From contig JAKAMP010000072.1 of NCBI GenBank assembly GCA_021812865.1, positions 1 through 9,292 on the forward strand: a stretch of DNA of 9,292 nt, in the 5' to 3' direction. The translations under genes were made by a program, and so were the position numbers. A model generated the notes under the pieces. The model searched no databases, was not told the origin of the DNA, and saw nothing but the letters and a program-made list of their open reading frames with translations. This document shows, one piece after another, positions 1-8,090 of this stretch. How positions within the stretch are numbered: the stretch's first letter is position 1; the number at the start of each line of letters is the position of its first letter. Source of the DNA: Bacteroidota bacterium. GTDB lineage: Bacteria; Bacteroidota; Bacteroidia; Bacteroidales; JAAYUG01.

Positions 1-1464
<1,464 letters not shown>

Positions 1465-1470
1465 AAGAAA

Positions 1471-1494
1471 AGCCCCGTATGACGGGGTTTTTTT
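1471..1494 (+). terminator. Intrinsic terminator of gyrB
   Basis: A 6-bp stem CCCCGT/ACGGGG (1473-1478 with 1482-1487) closes a 3-nt ATG loop and is followed by seven T residues (1488-1494). It lies 8 bases after the gyrB stop codon. The A-rich stretch before the stem can extend it by pairing with the T run, which would also give weak function on the minus strand. It ends only 19 bases before the start chosen for the next gene. Confidence 0.9.
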
Positions 1495-1513
1495 GTATCA
1501 GAAAACACAACCC

Positions 1514-2206
1514 ATGACAAACAAGCCGGAAGAGTCTTTCGTGCATCACATCGTTGCTCTTTTTGAAGTGCATAGAAATGATCATCAGGCGTCCATGATG
1601 AGCCGCTATATGAAAGACCAGTTTGGATTCCTGGGCATCCAATCACCCCTGCGCCGCGAATTGACTCGCAGCATTCTTGCCAACAGGAATCTGGCTGGAC
1701 TATCTGCGGAAGAACTGATCCCTCTTGTGATGAAACTTTGGGAACTGCCATACCGCGAATACCAGTACCTGGCAATGGACCTTCTAAACCGTAAAATGAA
1801 GAAAGCCTCTTATGTAATGATTGAACCATTGGAATATCTTATTGTTACTAAATCCTGGTGGGATACAGTGGATATGATTGCCAGCCATCATGTAGGCCCA
1901 TTATTTCTGATTAAACCGGAACTTGTAAAGAAACATGTTTCAGCATGGATGAGCAGCAATAACCTATGGCTCCAGCGGACCGCAATTCTTTTCCAGTTAT
2001 CCTATAAAGGGAAAACGAATGAGGCGTTGTTGTACAGGAACATCGGTGAACTTTCAGGTTCCCGGGAATTTTTCATCCAGAAGGCCATTGGATGGGCCCT
2101 GAGAGAATATGCCAAAACCAATCCCGGCTCAGTGGTGACATTTGTGGCCCAGGCAAACCTTGCATCACTCAGCAGAAGGGAGGCTTTGCGGAAATTGACA
2201 AAGTAG
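1514..2206 (+). CDS. AlkD-family DNA glycosylase (DNA alkylation repeat protein)
   Basis: 230 residues, close to the usual AlkD length (about 237). AlkD enzymes are all-alpha HEAT-like solenoids that excise positively charged alkylated bases such as N7-methylguanine and N3-methyladenine without base flipping. Motifs seen here include KSWWDTVD (residues 113-120), NLWLQRTAILFQLSYK (about 149-164) and FFIQKAIGWALREYAKTNP (about 186-204). The active-site residues known from Bacillus cereus AlkD (Trp109, Asp113, Arg148, Trp187) correspond, with identical spacing, to W116, D120, R155 and W194. Catalytic activity is therefore likely. The start at 1514 gives an N-terminus matching the family. In-frame ATG 1457 and TTG 1493 lie before or inside the gyrB terminator and would add residues with no family counterpart. 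No clear Shine-Dalgarno sequence is visible. The next gene begins 8 bases after the stop. Confidence 0.92.
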   Translation: MTNKPEESFVHHIVALFEVHRNDHQASMMSRYMKDQFGFLGIQSPLRRELTRSILANRNLAGLSAEELIPLVMKLWELPYREYQYLAMDLLNRKMKKASYVMIEPLEYLIVTKSWWDTVDMIASHHVGPLFLIKPELVKKHVSAWMSSNNLWLQRTAILFQLSYKGKTNEALLYRNIGELSGSREFFIQKAIGWALREYAKTNPGSVVTFVAQANLASLSRREALRKLTK

Positions 2207-2214
2207 AATGTGTT

Positions 2215-2790
2215 ATGAAAAATATATTGATCATAAATGGTTTTCCATACGAAGAATCTTTCAGCTGGGACATACATGCGGTTTATCGTAAGGGGGCTCT
2301 TGCAGCGGATCACCAGGTTTCTGAGGTATTTCTCAAAGATCTGCATTTCGATCTGAACCTGGCATACGGTTACAGGCAATTCCCCGAACCCGAGCCGGAT
2401 ATTTTGCTTGCGCAGGACGAAATCAGGAAGGCAGATCACCTCGTATTTATATATCCCGTGTGGTGGGGTACCTATCCCGCATTGATGAAAGGCTTTATCG
2501 ACCGGGTCTTTTTGCCCGGGTTTGCCTTTAAGTTTCAGCCTGGAAGGGAACAGGAGAAGTACCTCGCCGGAAAAACAGCACGTTTGCTGGTCAATATGGA
2601 TAGTTCCCTCTGGAACCATAAATACAATATGGGCAGCCCAGGGGAAATGGCTCTTAAAACCGCTACACTTGAATTCTGCGGCATATACCCTGTAAGAATC
2701 AGTTACTTCCCTGAAGTGAGAAGGGCAACCTCCATCATGAAGCAGAGATGGATCGATAAAGTGGAAAAACTGGGAATGAAAGGATTGTAG
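2215..2790 (+). CDS. NAD(P)H:quinone oxidoreductase, flavodoxin-like fold (MdaB/KefF/NQO-type)
   Basis: 191 residues. The N-terminal strand and phosphate loop (MKNILIINGFPYEESFS) and the hallmark YPVWWGTYPALMKGFIDRV (residues 80-98), followed by FLPGFAF, place it in the flavodoxin_2 family. These are cytoplasmic FMN or FAD enzymes that reduce quinones or other electrophiles with two electrons from NAD(P)H. Many members read GHP in the first loop; here it is GFP, so the usual His is Phe. The true substrate, and whether it partners a KefB/C potassium channel as KefF does, cannot be told, and no such channel is nearby. ATG 2215 is chosen because it starts exactly at the first beta strand; longer in-frame readings overlap the previous gene. 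The 8-base spacing suggests co-transcription with the AlkD homologue, a pairing that could serve electrophile or alkylation stress (inference). Confidence 0.87.
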   Translation: MKNILIINGFPYEESFSWDIHAVYRKGALAADHQVSEVFLKDLHFDLNLAYGYRQFPEPEPDILLAQDEIRKADHLVFIYPVWWGTYPALMKGFIDRVFLPGFAFKFQPGREQEKYLAGKTARLLVNMDSSLWNHKYNMGSPGEMALKTATLEFCGIYPVRISYFPEVRRATSIMKQRWIDKVEKLGMKGL

Positions 2791-2802
2791 ATATCCTCCG
2801 GA

Positions 2803-3414
2803 CTACCCTTCCGGGCTTTGCTCCCATAGGGTGAGCCGCTTTACTGTAGTGTTTTTCTCCAGGATGCTACCAGGCGAGAGCACTGCATTTGCACCGATTT
2901 TACTTCCGTCGCCCACCAGCGCTCCGAATTTTTCAACCCCTGTATAAATCTCATTGCCCTTATGCAGAATCCGTATCTGTTTGTCGGCTCGTTCATTGAA
3001 ATGGTTGGCAAGGATCGCACCGGCTTCTATGTTCACCAGCCTGCACAGGATGCTGTCACCCACAAAGTTGAAATGAGCCAGATGGCTTTCTGCTAGGATG
3101 ATACCCGACTTTACCTCGCAGCCGTGTCCGATGGTAACCCCGCTTTCCAGGAATACTCCCCCTCTCAGGCAGGCATGGGCTGCTACGAAACAATGAGGCC
3201 CAATGAAAAGAGGCGGTTTGCACACTGCACCTTCTTCAATTACTGCTGTTCTATGGATGGCTATGCTGCCCTCAACACGATAATCCATATCTGCAGAGGC
3301 AATCGCTTTAGTTAAGATTTCCTTGAGATGCCGCAGGATTTCCCATGGAGGCATGTTGCCATAGGGCTGCAGAACAGCAGGAAGCTTACCGGTAAATTCT
3401 TTCAGTATAATCAT
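2803..3414 (-). CDS. Left-handed beta-helix acyltransferase, GlmU C-terminal-domain-like
   Basis: 203 residues. From about residue 50 to 195 the protein shows hexapeptide periodicity typical of LpxA-like left-handed parallel beta helices (for example IAIHRTAVIEEGAV, LFIGPHCFVAAHACLRGGVF, VTIGHGCEVKSGIILA, SKIGANAVLSPGSILEKN). The segment ESHLAHFNFVGD (109-120) followed by VNIEAGAILANHF (127-139) parallels the GlmU acetyltransferase segment around its catalytic His (GHLTYLGD...VNIGAGT). The His is kept here as H111. There is no nucleotidyltransferase domain; residues 1-48 are a short helical lead (PPWEILRHLKEILTKAI). It is probably a trimeric cytoplasmic acetyl- or acyltransferase acting on a sugar or nucleotide sugar, but the substrate is unknown. 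Its stop lies 12 bases from the stop of the convergent oxidoreductase gene. Confidence 0.8.
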   Translation of the reverse strand: MIILKEFTGKLPAVLQPYGNMPPWEILRHLKEILTKAIASADMDYRVEGSIAIHRTAVIEEGAVCKPPLFIGPHCFVAAHACLRGGVFLESGVTIGHGCEVKSGIILAESHLAHFNFVGDSILCRLVNIEAGAILANHFNERADKQIRILHKGNEIYTGVEKFGALVGDGSKIGANAVLSPGSILEKNTTVKRLTLWEQSPEG

Positions 3415-3512
3415 GTGAGTCTTGCTTTGATTGGATACCTGCCATTGCTTTCTATCAGGTGGTATCCTGGTACAAATGCATAAAACGGCTGCTCAGAATA
3501 AGGTAAACAAGG

Positions 3513-4106
3513 TCAGCGGATGCCAAAGGTCTTTCCCAAACGTATCAGAAAAACCACGGGTTTGGTATTGGTTTGCCCGTAATCTTCATTTACAAAATTG
3601 GGGCCGCATTCCAACTGTACACTGAATCCTTTATTACCCACAAACTCATATCCCAAAGGCACAAAAAGCCCGGTTTGTTTTTTCTTGGATGAAATATTTA
3701 CATACAGGGGCATTGTCAGTTCCCTGATCATGCATACCTGGCCGCTGATATAGAGTGAATGATTTGAACGTGCCCGGTTGATCAGATACAGGTTGGCGCC
3801 CAGGTGGAGATCAAGATTGATTCCTGCGCCCAGGTTGAATGATACCCTGTTTCCAAGATAATAATTGGCGTTGAGACCGAAAAGGGAAGGCCCGAATCCT
3901 TCAACATAAATTCCTGTGGCATCATAAAAGTCCAGCGAGTCGTTCTGTGCATGGCCTTCCATTACAAGAATCAGTGAAAAGGCCAGCAGCAGGAGAATCC
4001 GTTTTGTCCGGGGACTGAACGCGATGGATGGCGCGAAAAAGAATTCCTTTCCGTCAGATAGATATTTACTATAATTACCGGTTACAGGGTATGCATTCAT
4101 ATTCAA
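3513..4106 (-). CDS. Exported protein of unknown function, probable small outer-membrane beta-barrel
   Basis: 197 residues; I do not recognise a named family. A hydrophobic signal core (residues 37-49, ILLLLAFSLILVM) follows SPRTKR, with probable cleavage after A53 (EGHA/QNDS). The mature part (about 144 residues) alternates polar and hydrophobic residues in strand-like runs, such as GIYVEGFGPSLFGLNANYYL, VSFNLGAGINLDLHLGANLYL, SLYISGQVCMI and GLFVPLGYEFVG. It ends VVFLIRLGKTFGIR, resembling the terminal strand of an outer-membrane barrel. The first 34 residues before the hydrophobic core are unusually long, and no in-frame ATG, GTG or TTG lies nearer the core. Either the n-region is really long or the true start is non-canonical. 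It lies 98 bases upstream of the beta-helix transferase on the same strand, and an operon is possible but not shown. Function unknown. Confidence 0.68.
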   Translation of the reverse strand: MNMNAYPVTGNYSKYLSDGKEFFFAPSIAFSPRTKRILLLLAFSLILVMEGHAQNDSLDFYDATGIYVEGFGPSLFGLNANYYLGNRVSFNLGAGINLDLHLGANLYLINRARSNHSLYISGQVCMIRELTMPLYVNISSKKKQTGLFVPLGYEFVGNKGFSVQLECGPNFVNEDYGQTNTKPVVFLIRLGKTFGIR

Positions 4107-4227
4107 TGATTTTGCGAAGAAGTTGAAATGCAGGTTTCAATGGAGGTATACTTGGAGATGCCCGGAATGGTTGCATATTATGAGAACAGTTTTTATGGAA
4201 TTCGGTATCTTTACCAAAATGTAATGT

Positions 4228-5451
4228 ATGAAGTTAATGATTGATTTCCACATAGTCACACGGCAAAGCCTGGTCAGGTCAAAAGGTTCATTTATACGGG
4301 TGGGCAGGTATTTTGCCATCTTTCTGGTTCTTGAAATGCTCATGGGTTATCCTGCGTTCCTAAGCGCCCAGGAGGAAAAACCCATCATGAAACTCGGAAG
4401 GCACAGTGCAGCAGTGAATGCCGTGGCCTGGAATCCCGACGGTAAAATCCTGGCCACCGGGTCGGATGACAAGAGTATCATTCTCTGGAATGCGGAAACC
4501 GGTGAAATGATCAATACATTGAATGGTCACCTAAGGGCAGTTACTTGTCTAGTATGGACTTCCGACGGGAAAACCCTGATCTCCGGCGGTGACCGGAATA
4601 TTCAACTATGGGGTATCGATGGGACCAAATCCAAAACCCTTACAGGACTTACCACCGATCCGCACTCACTGGCCGTAAGTCCGGATGGGCGGTTACTGGT
4701 GGCCGGCACGTACGATAAACGAATACCGGTGTGGGATATCGCTTCGGGAAAAATCATAAAAATTCTGGAAGGACACGAAGCGAGTGTGCTTGCCGTAAGC
4801 ATAAGTCCTGACGGCAAATACCTGGCAAGCGGTTCTCTCGACCAGACCGTCAGACTGTGGGATTTGTCGACCTTTCAATGCTTGAAAATATGGAGAGGGC
4901 ATGGCGGCAATATCTTCACGGTAGCATTCAGTCCCGATAGCAAAATGGTGGTCAGCGGATCGAAAGACAATACCCTTCGGTTATGGGATGTGAACCAGGA
5001 CAAGAGTATCCGTACATTCAGCGGACATAACATGGCAGTGCTCAGCGCCCGCTTCACGCCCAACGGGAAATGGCTGTTGAGCGCCTCGTACGACAAGTCG
5101 GTCATTCTATGGGAAGTGCCTACGGGGAAAAAGATATTCCAGTTTATCGGATTTGATGGTCCGGTGAACCAGGTAGCGATAAGTCCGGATGGTTCCGAGT
5201 TCGCCACGGCTTCATCCGATAAAAAAACCATGATCTGGAGAATCAATCCCGATCTTTTTGTCAATGCTTATTTTGAAAATGAGATCACCTCCGAAATGGA
5301 CACCATGGCGGTGTTAAAACCGCGCAATAAAGGTGAATCAAGGGAAGAATACGAAAAACGGCAGGAAGAAGGCCGGAAAGCGAAGAAGGAATTGTATGAG
5401 AAATATTATCAATTGTACCTGAAAAACCTGGCAGGTCAGAAAAATAATTAG
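4228..5451 (+). CDS. Exported seven-bladed WD40 beta-propeller protein with charged C-terminal helix
   Basis: 407 residues from ATG 4228. A signal peptide core (YFAIFLVLEMLMGYPAFLSA, residues 28-47) suggests cleavage after A47 (LSA/QEE) and export to the periplasm or cell surface. Seven WD40 repeats follow at about 58-98, 100-139, 140-180, 182-222, 224-264, 266-306 and 308-340. They show GH near the start, SPDGK in the middle and WD, WN, WE or WR at the end, enough for one closed propeller. Residues 364-400 form a highly charged helix (GESREEYEKRQEEGRKAKKE). I associate a similar tail with Bacteroidota WD40 proteins, some carrying caspase-like domains, though none is present here. GTG at 4300 is a plausible alternative start that would give a standard 23-residue signal peptide. 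Propellers of this type are binding scaffolds; the partner is unknown. Confidence 0.85.
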   Translation: MKLMIDFHIVTRQSLVRSKGSFIRVGRYFAIFLVLEMLMGYPAFLSAQEEKPIMKLGRHSAAVNAVAWNPDGKILATGSDDKSIILWNAETGEMINTLNGHLRAVTCLVWTSDGKTLISGGDRNIQLWGIDGTKSKTLTGLTTDPHSLAVSPDGRLLVAGTYDKRIPVWDIASGKIIKILEGHEASVLAVSISPDGKYLASGSLDQTVRLWDLSTFQCLKIWRGHGGNIFTVAFSPDSKMVVSGSKDNTLRLWDVNQDKSIRTFSGHNMAVLSARFTPNGKWLLSASYDKSVILWEVPTGKKIFQFIGFDGPVNQVAISPDGSEFATASSDKKTMIWRINPDLFVNAYFENEITSEMDTMAVLKPRNKGESREEYEKRQEEGRKAKKELYEKYYQLYLKNLAGQKNN

Positions 5452-5602
5452 AATATCACAGGCTCCTGTGATGCCTGATGTATTGACAAATTAATATGAA
5501 ATAAACTATTATCAGGATTCCGGCATTTATTGAATGATATAAGATACTTGATTGTTAATAGGGGTGCCGTAGATATAAATACCAACCAGGTGGAATTTCC
5601 GT
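5452..5602. other. AT-rich convergent intergenic region between the WD40 gene and dapF
   Basis: 151 bases separate the two convergent stop codons. Apart from the inverted repeat at its left end it is AT-rich, with no open frame of useful length and no clear T-run terminator on either strand. It contains an E. coli-like promoter pattern (TTGACA 5483-5488, 18-base spacer, TATTAT 5507-5512) pointing toward the 3' end of dapF. Bacteroidota do not use that consensus well, so this is probably chance. Confidence 0.4.
5455..5472. repeat. Perfect 8-bp inverted repeat just after the WD40 gene
   Basis: ATCACAGG (5455-5462), a 2-base centre and CCTGTGAT (5465-5472) form an exact inverted repeat beginning 3 bases after the WD40 stop codon. 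It has no T run, so it is not a standard intrinsic terminator. As RNA it would need a larger loop, leaving about a 7-bp stem. It could be a weak terminator, an mRNA 3'-end stabilising hairpin, or a protein-binding site. Confidence 0.5.
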
Positions 5603-6385
5603 TCAGATTTCAATCTGCCCCTCAAATACAAATGTGGCAGGGCCTTCAAGATATATTTCTGTAAATTGTTCCGCTCCAATTTTTGCAAAGGTTACCTTCA
5701 ATTCTCCTCCCGGGGCATGGATTTGAAATGAATGTATGTCAGGCTGAAGACTGAATGCAGTAATTATGGCAGACGCCACAGATCCGGTTCCGCAGGCCAG
5801 GGTTTCGTCTTCCACTCCTCTTTCATAGGTGCGCATTCTGATGCTTCCGGCTCCTTCCGGCTCAACAAAATTCACATTGATCCCGTCCTTTTCAAAGTCG
5901 TGGCTGTAGCGGATTCTTTTTCCTTCATCCACCATATTCAATGGCGCTACCTGAGGTACAAAATGCACATAGTGAGGTGAGCCCGTATCAACAATAAAAT
6001 CCTCATTGTATCTTCTGATGCCTTTTACATCCTGCATTTTCAGCCTCACATATGAGGGAGAAATCAGCCAGGCATCATGCAAACCATCGATAGCCGAAAA
6101 GTGAGCCTGTTCCTTCACGAGACCCATCTTATGGGCGAAAGCTACCATGCATCTGCCCCCGTTGCCACACATGGTACTTTCCCTGCCATCGGAATTATAG
6201 TACCGCATGCTGAAATCATGGCTGACATCCACACTGAGCGTCATCAGTCCGTCGGCGCCAATACCGAAGCGCCGGTCGCAGATACGCCGGATGGTCGCCG
6301 TATCGGCATGAAAGGTTTCTTCACGGTTATCGATGACCACGAAATCATTGCCGGCTCCCTGGTATTTAGAAAAGGTATATAGCAT
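5603..6385 (-). CDS. dapF: Diaminopimelate epimerase
   Basis: 260 residues, slightly shorter than the E. coli enzyme (274). DapF interconverts LL- and meso-diaminopimelate in the cytoplasm without a cofactor, feeding both lysine and peptidoglycan synthesis. The two catalytic cysteines are present: C73 in MCGNGGRCM and C198 in ACGTGSVAS. The N-terminal KYQGAGNDFVVIDN (residues 7-20), FGIGADGL and RYYNSDGRESTMCGNGG are family signatures, and the substrate-binding RMRTYERGVEDETLACGTG is intact. The ATG at 6385 starts exactly at the first conserved strand (MLYTFSKYQG), so the start is firm. It is divergent from the HtrA-type protease gene across a 129-base shared upstream region. Confidence 0.97.
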   Translation of the reverse strand: MLYTFSKYQGAGNDFVVIDNREETFHADTATIRRICDRRFGIGADGLMTLSVDVSHDFSMRYYNSDGRESTMCGNGGRCMVAFAHKMGLVKEQAHFSAIDGLHDAWLISPSYVRLKMQDVKGIRRYNEDFIVDTGSPHYVHFVPQVAPLNMVDEGKRIRYSHDFEKDGINVNFVEPEGAGSIRMRTYERGVEDETLACGTGSVASAIITAFSLQPDIHSFQIHAPGGELKVTFAKIGAEQFTEIYLEGPATFVFEGQIEI

Positions 6386-6405
6386 GAAATGCAGTTAAAA
6401 AACGT

Positions 6406-6437
6406 TAATTTTACCTGATATTCAAAACTTTGGCAAA
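6406..6437 (-). promoter_or_regulatory. Candidate Bacteroidota-type promoter for dapF
   Basis: On the minus strand, TTTG (plus positions 6434-6437) is followed after 20 bases by TAAAATTA (plus 6406-6413). The phylum's -33/-7 consensus is TTTG, 19-21 bases, TAnnTTTG. The -33 box and spacing fit, but the -7 box matches only partly. It would place the transcript start about 15 bases before the dapF start codon. Seen by eye only, in an AT-rich stretch where chance matches are common. Confidence 0.35.
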
Positions 6438-6459
6438 TGTTTTGACGTTTAGAACCCGG

Positions 6460-6491
6460 TTCGTACGACGTAAAAAAGCAGATTACATTTT
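6460..6491 (+). promoter_or_regulatory. Weak candidate promoter for the HtrA-type protease gene
   Basis: TACATTTT (6484-6491) matches seven of eight positions of the phylum's -7 box TAnnTTTG. Twenty bases upstream the -33 position reads TTCG (6460-6463), a poor fit to TTTG. The exact palindrome TCGTACGA (6461-6468) overlaps that -33 position, which could suggest an activator or repressor site. Transcription would begin roughly 15-20 bases before ATG 6515. This is a pattern match only. Confidence 0.22.
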
Positions 6492-6514
6492 AGTAACAAA
6501 ATTAGACAAAAACC

Positions 6515-7948
6515 ATGAGAACAAAACAAATCATCCAGAACATATTGATTGCTGTGGTCGGTGGATTGTTGGCCGTGGCTGTGTATGCGAAATTTTTCAA
6601 AGGTGAAGTGAAAGTGATTACCCAGAACGGCGCTACACCCGTTGAACTCGCCTCCTATATGCCCGGTCCAGATTCCGGCCCCTGTGATATGACCTATTCT
6701 GCCGAAAAAACCGTGCCGGCAGTGGTTCATGTGAAAACGAAAAGCGTGGTGGAACGTTCGTACAACAATCCCATTTATGAATTCTTCTACGGGCACCAGT
6801 ATCATGAATCGGAACCGGTGATGGGCTTTGGTTCCGGTGTGATCATTTCCCCCGACGGGTATATTGTTACCAATAACCACGTGGTGGAAAATTCAAAGGA
6901 GATTACCGTGACCCTGAGCGACAACCATGAATACGATGCTAAGGTGGTGGGAATCGATCCGAGTACCGACCTGGCCGTGCTGAAAGTGAATGCCAAAGAT
7001 TTGAAATTTATCCCCTTTGGCAATTCCGACAACCTCAAACTGGGACAGTGGGTATTGGCTGTTGGCAATCCCTTCAACCTCACCTCCACGGTAACTGCCG
7101 GTATTGTGAGCGCAAAGGGAAGAGACCTGGGAATTGTACAGGATCAGTATAAAATTGAATCGTTCATCCAGACCGATGCTGCCCTGAATCCGGGTAACAG
7201 CGGCGGAGCCCTGGTGAATCTGCAGGGTGAACTGGTGGGCATCACTACCGCCATTATCTCTCCCTCAGGTGGCTATGCAGGCAATTCTTTTGCCATTCCG
7301 GTGAACATCGTGAAGAAAGTGGTGGACGACCTCATTCAGTATGGTGCGGTGCAGCGCGGTATTCTGGGTGTTCAGATTCAGGATGTGGATGCTGACCTGG
7401 CCAAGGATAAAGGGCTGGATGAATTGGAAGGCGTATATATCGCAAAAGTGAATGAAGATGGTGGCGCCAATGAAGCCGGTATAAAGGAAGGAGACGTGGT
7501 AACCAAGATCAATAATGTTACCGTCAATACTTCAGCCGACTTGCAAGAACAGGTGAATAAGTTCCGTCCGGGCGACAAAGTGAATGTGGAAGTGAACAGG
7601 AAAGGTACAGTGAAAGATTTTTCCGTAACGTTGCACAACCTTCAGGGCTCTACGGGCATGGTAAAGAAAGAAGAACTGGCAAACGCGTTGGGCGCCAAAT
7701 TCGCTCCCGTAAGCGATAGTGAAAAATCCAAACTCGGCATTAAGAACGGCGTGAAAATAGTCTCTGTAGATGATTCCAAGTTCGGGGCTGCGGGGATCAA
7801 TGATGGGTTCATTATCGTCAATATCAACAACAAACCGGTAAACTCAGCGGATGATGTACAAAAGATACTGAAAGGACTGAAAGGCGGTGTTTATATTGAA
7901 GGAGTGTATCCAAATGGAGAAATCGCGTATTATGCATTTGGCATGTAA
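6515..7948 (+). CDS. DegP/DegQ (HtrA)-family periplasmic serine endoprotease
   Basis: 477 residues, normal for Do-like proteases. A hydrophobic N-terminal segment (residues 7-26, IQNILIAVVGGLLAVAVYAK) exports it as an uncleaved anchor or an atypical signal. The trypsin-like domain (about 60-265) carries the triad H122 (TNNHVVEN), D152 (STDLAVLKV) and S229 (NPGNSGGALVN). PDZ1 lies at about 281-375 (carboxylate loop RGILGVQIQ; AGIKEGDVVTKINN) and a second PDZ at about 384-470 (AAGINDGFIIVNINNKPV). The family degrades or refolds damaged envelope proteins as oligomeric cages. The segment between the first strand and the GFGSG motif (RSYNNPIYEFFYGHQYHESEPVMGFGSG) is short compared with the long LA loop of E. 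coli DegP, so DegQ is the nearer match. ATG 6515 directly precedes the hydrophobic segment. It has its own terminator and precedes rpoD. Confidence 0.95.
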   Translation: MRTKQIIQNILIAVVGGLLAVAVYAKFFKGEVKVITQNGATPVELASYMPGPDSGPCDMTYSAEKTVPAVVHVKTKSVVERSYNNPIYEFFYGHQYHESEPVMGFGSGVIISPDGYIVTNNHVVENSKEITVTLSDNHEYDAKVVGIDPSTDLAVLKVNAKDLKFIPFGNSDNLKLGQWVLAVGNPFNLTSTVTAGIVSAKGRDLGIVQDQYKIESFIQTDAALNPGNSGGALVNLQGELVGITTAIISPSGGYAGNSFAIPVNIVKKVVDDLIQYGAVQRGILGVQIQDVDADLAKDKGLDELEGVYIAKVNEDGGANEAGIKEGDVVTKINNVTVNTSADLQEQVNKFRPGDKVNVEVNRKGTVKDFSVTLHNLQGSTGMVKKEELANALGAKFAPVSDSEKSKLGIKNGVKIVSVDDSKFGAAGINDGFIIVNINNKPVNSADDVQKILKGLKGGVYIEGVYPNGEIAYYAFGM

Positions 7949-7978
7949 GCCAAATTGTCATAACAAGTTGCATTAAGA

Positions 7979-8005
7979 AAAGCCGGGATTATTTCCCGGC
8001 TTTTT
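7979..8005 (+). terminator. Intrinsic terminator of the HtrA-type protease gene
   Basis: An 8-bp perfect stem AGCCGGGA/TCCCGGCT (7981-7988 with 7994-8001) encloses a 5-nt TTATT loop. It is flanked by A residues on the left and a T run (8001-8005) on the right, extending the stem through A-T pairs. It lies 32 bases after the stop codon and separates the protease transcript from rpoD. Confidence 0.92.
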
Positions 8006-8054
8006 CGCTTAATTGGCCGTCGGGAGCCTAATTTATATTGATTTTAAATATCTC

Positions 8055-8083
8055 TTGACATAACTTCGCATCGATTTTATTCC
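8055..8083 (+). promoter_or_regulatory. Possible promoter region of rpoD
   Basis: The 85 bases between the upstream terminator and the rpoD start must hold its promoter. TTGACA stands at 8055-8060, and 17 bases later the sequence reads TATTCC (8078-8083), a poor -10 box. A better phylum-type -7 match, TAATTTAT (8029-8036), has TTG 13 bases upstream (8013-8015), which is too close for the usual spacing. Neither candidate is strong. Confidence 0.2.
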
Positions 8084-8090
8084 CGCCATA

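Noticed and set aside
2002..2619. Minus-strand open frame of 205 codons opposite the AlkD and reductase genes
   Set aside because: Antisense to two well-supported genes, with no family-like motifs.
2798..2814. Short hairpin CCGGA/TCCGG at the convergent junction of the reductase and transferase genes
   Set aside because: Only 5 bp, a 7-base loop, no T run, and partly inside coding sequence.
3431..3625. Plus-strand open frame of 64 codons
   Set aside because: It overlaps the unknown exported protein gene on the other strand and has no start signal or recognisable product.
5604..5617. Small palindrome CAGATT-TC-AATCTG at the dapF stop codon
   Set aside because: It lies almost entirely in coding sequence (the final residues EIQI), has no T run, and is short enough to be chance.
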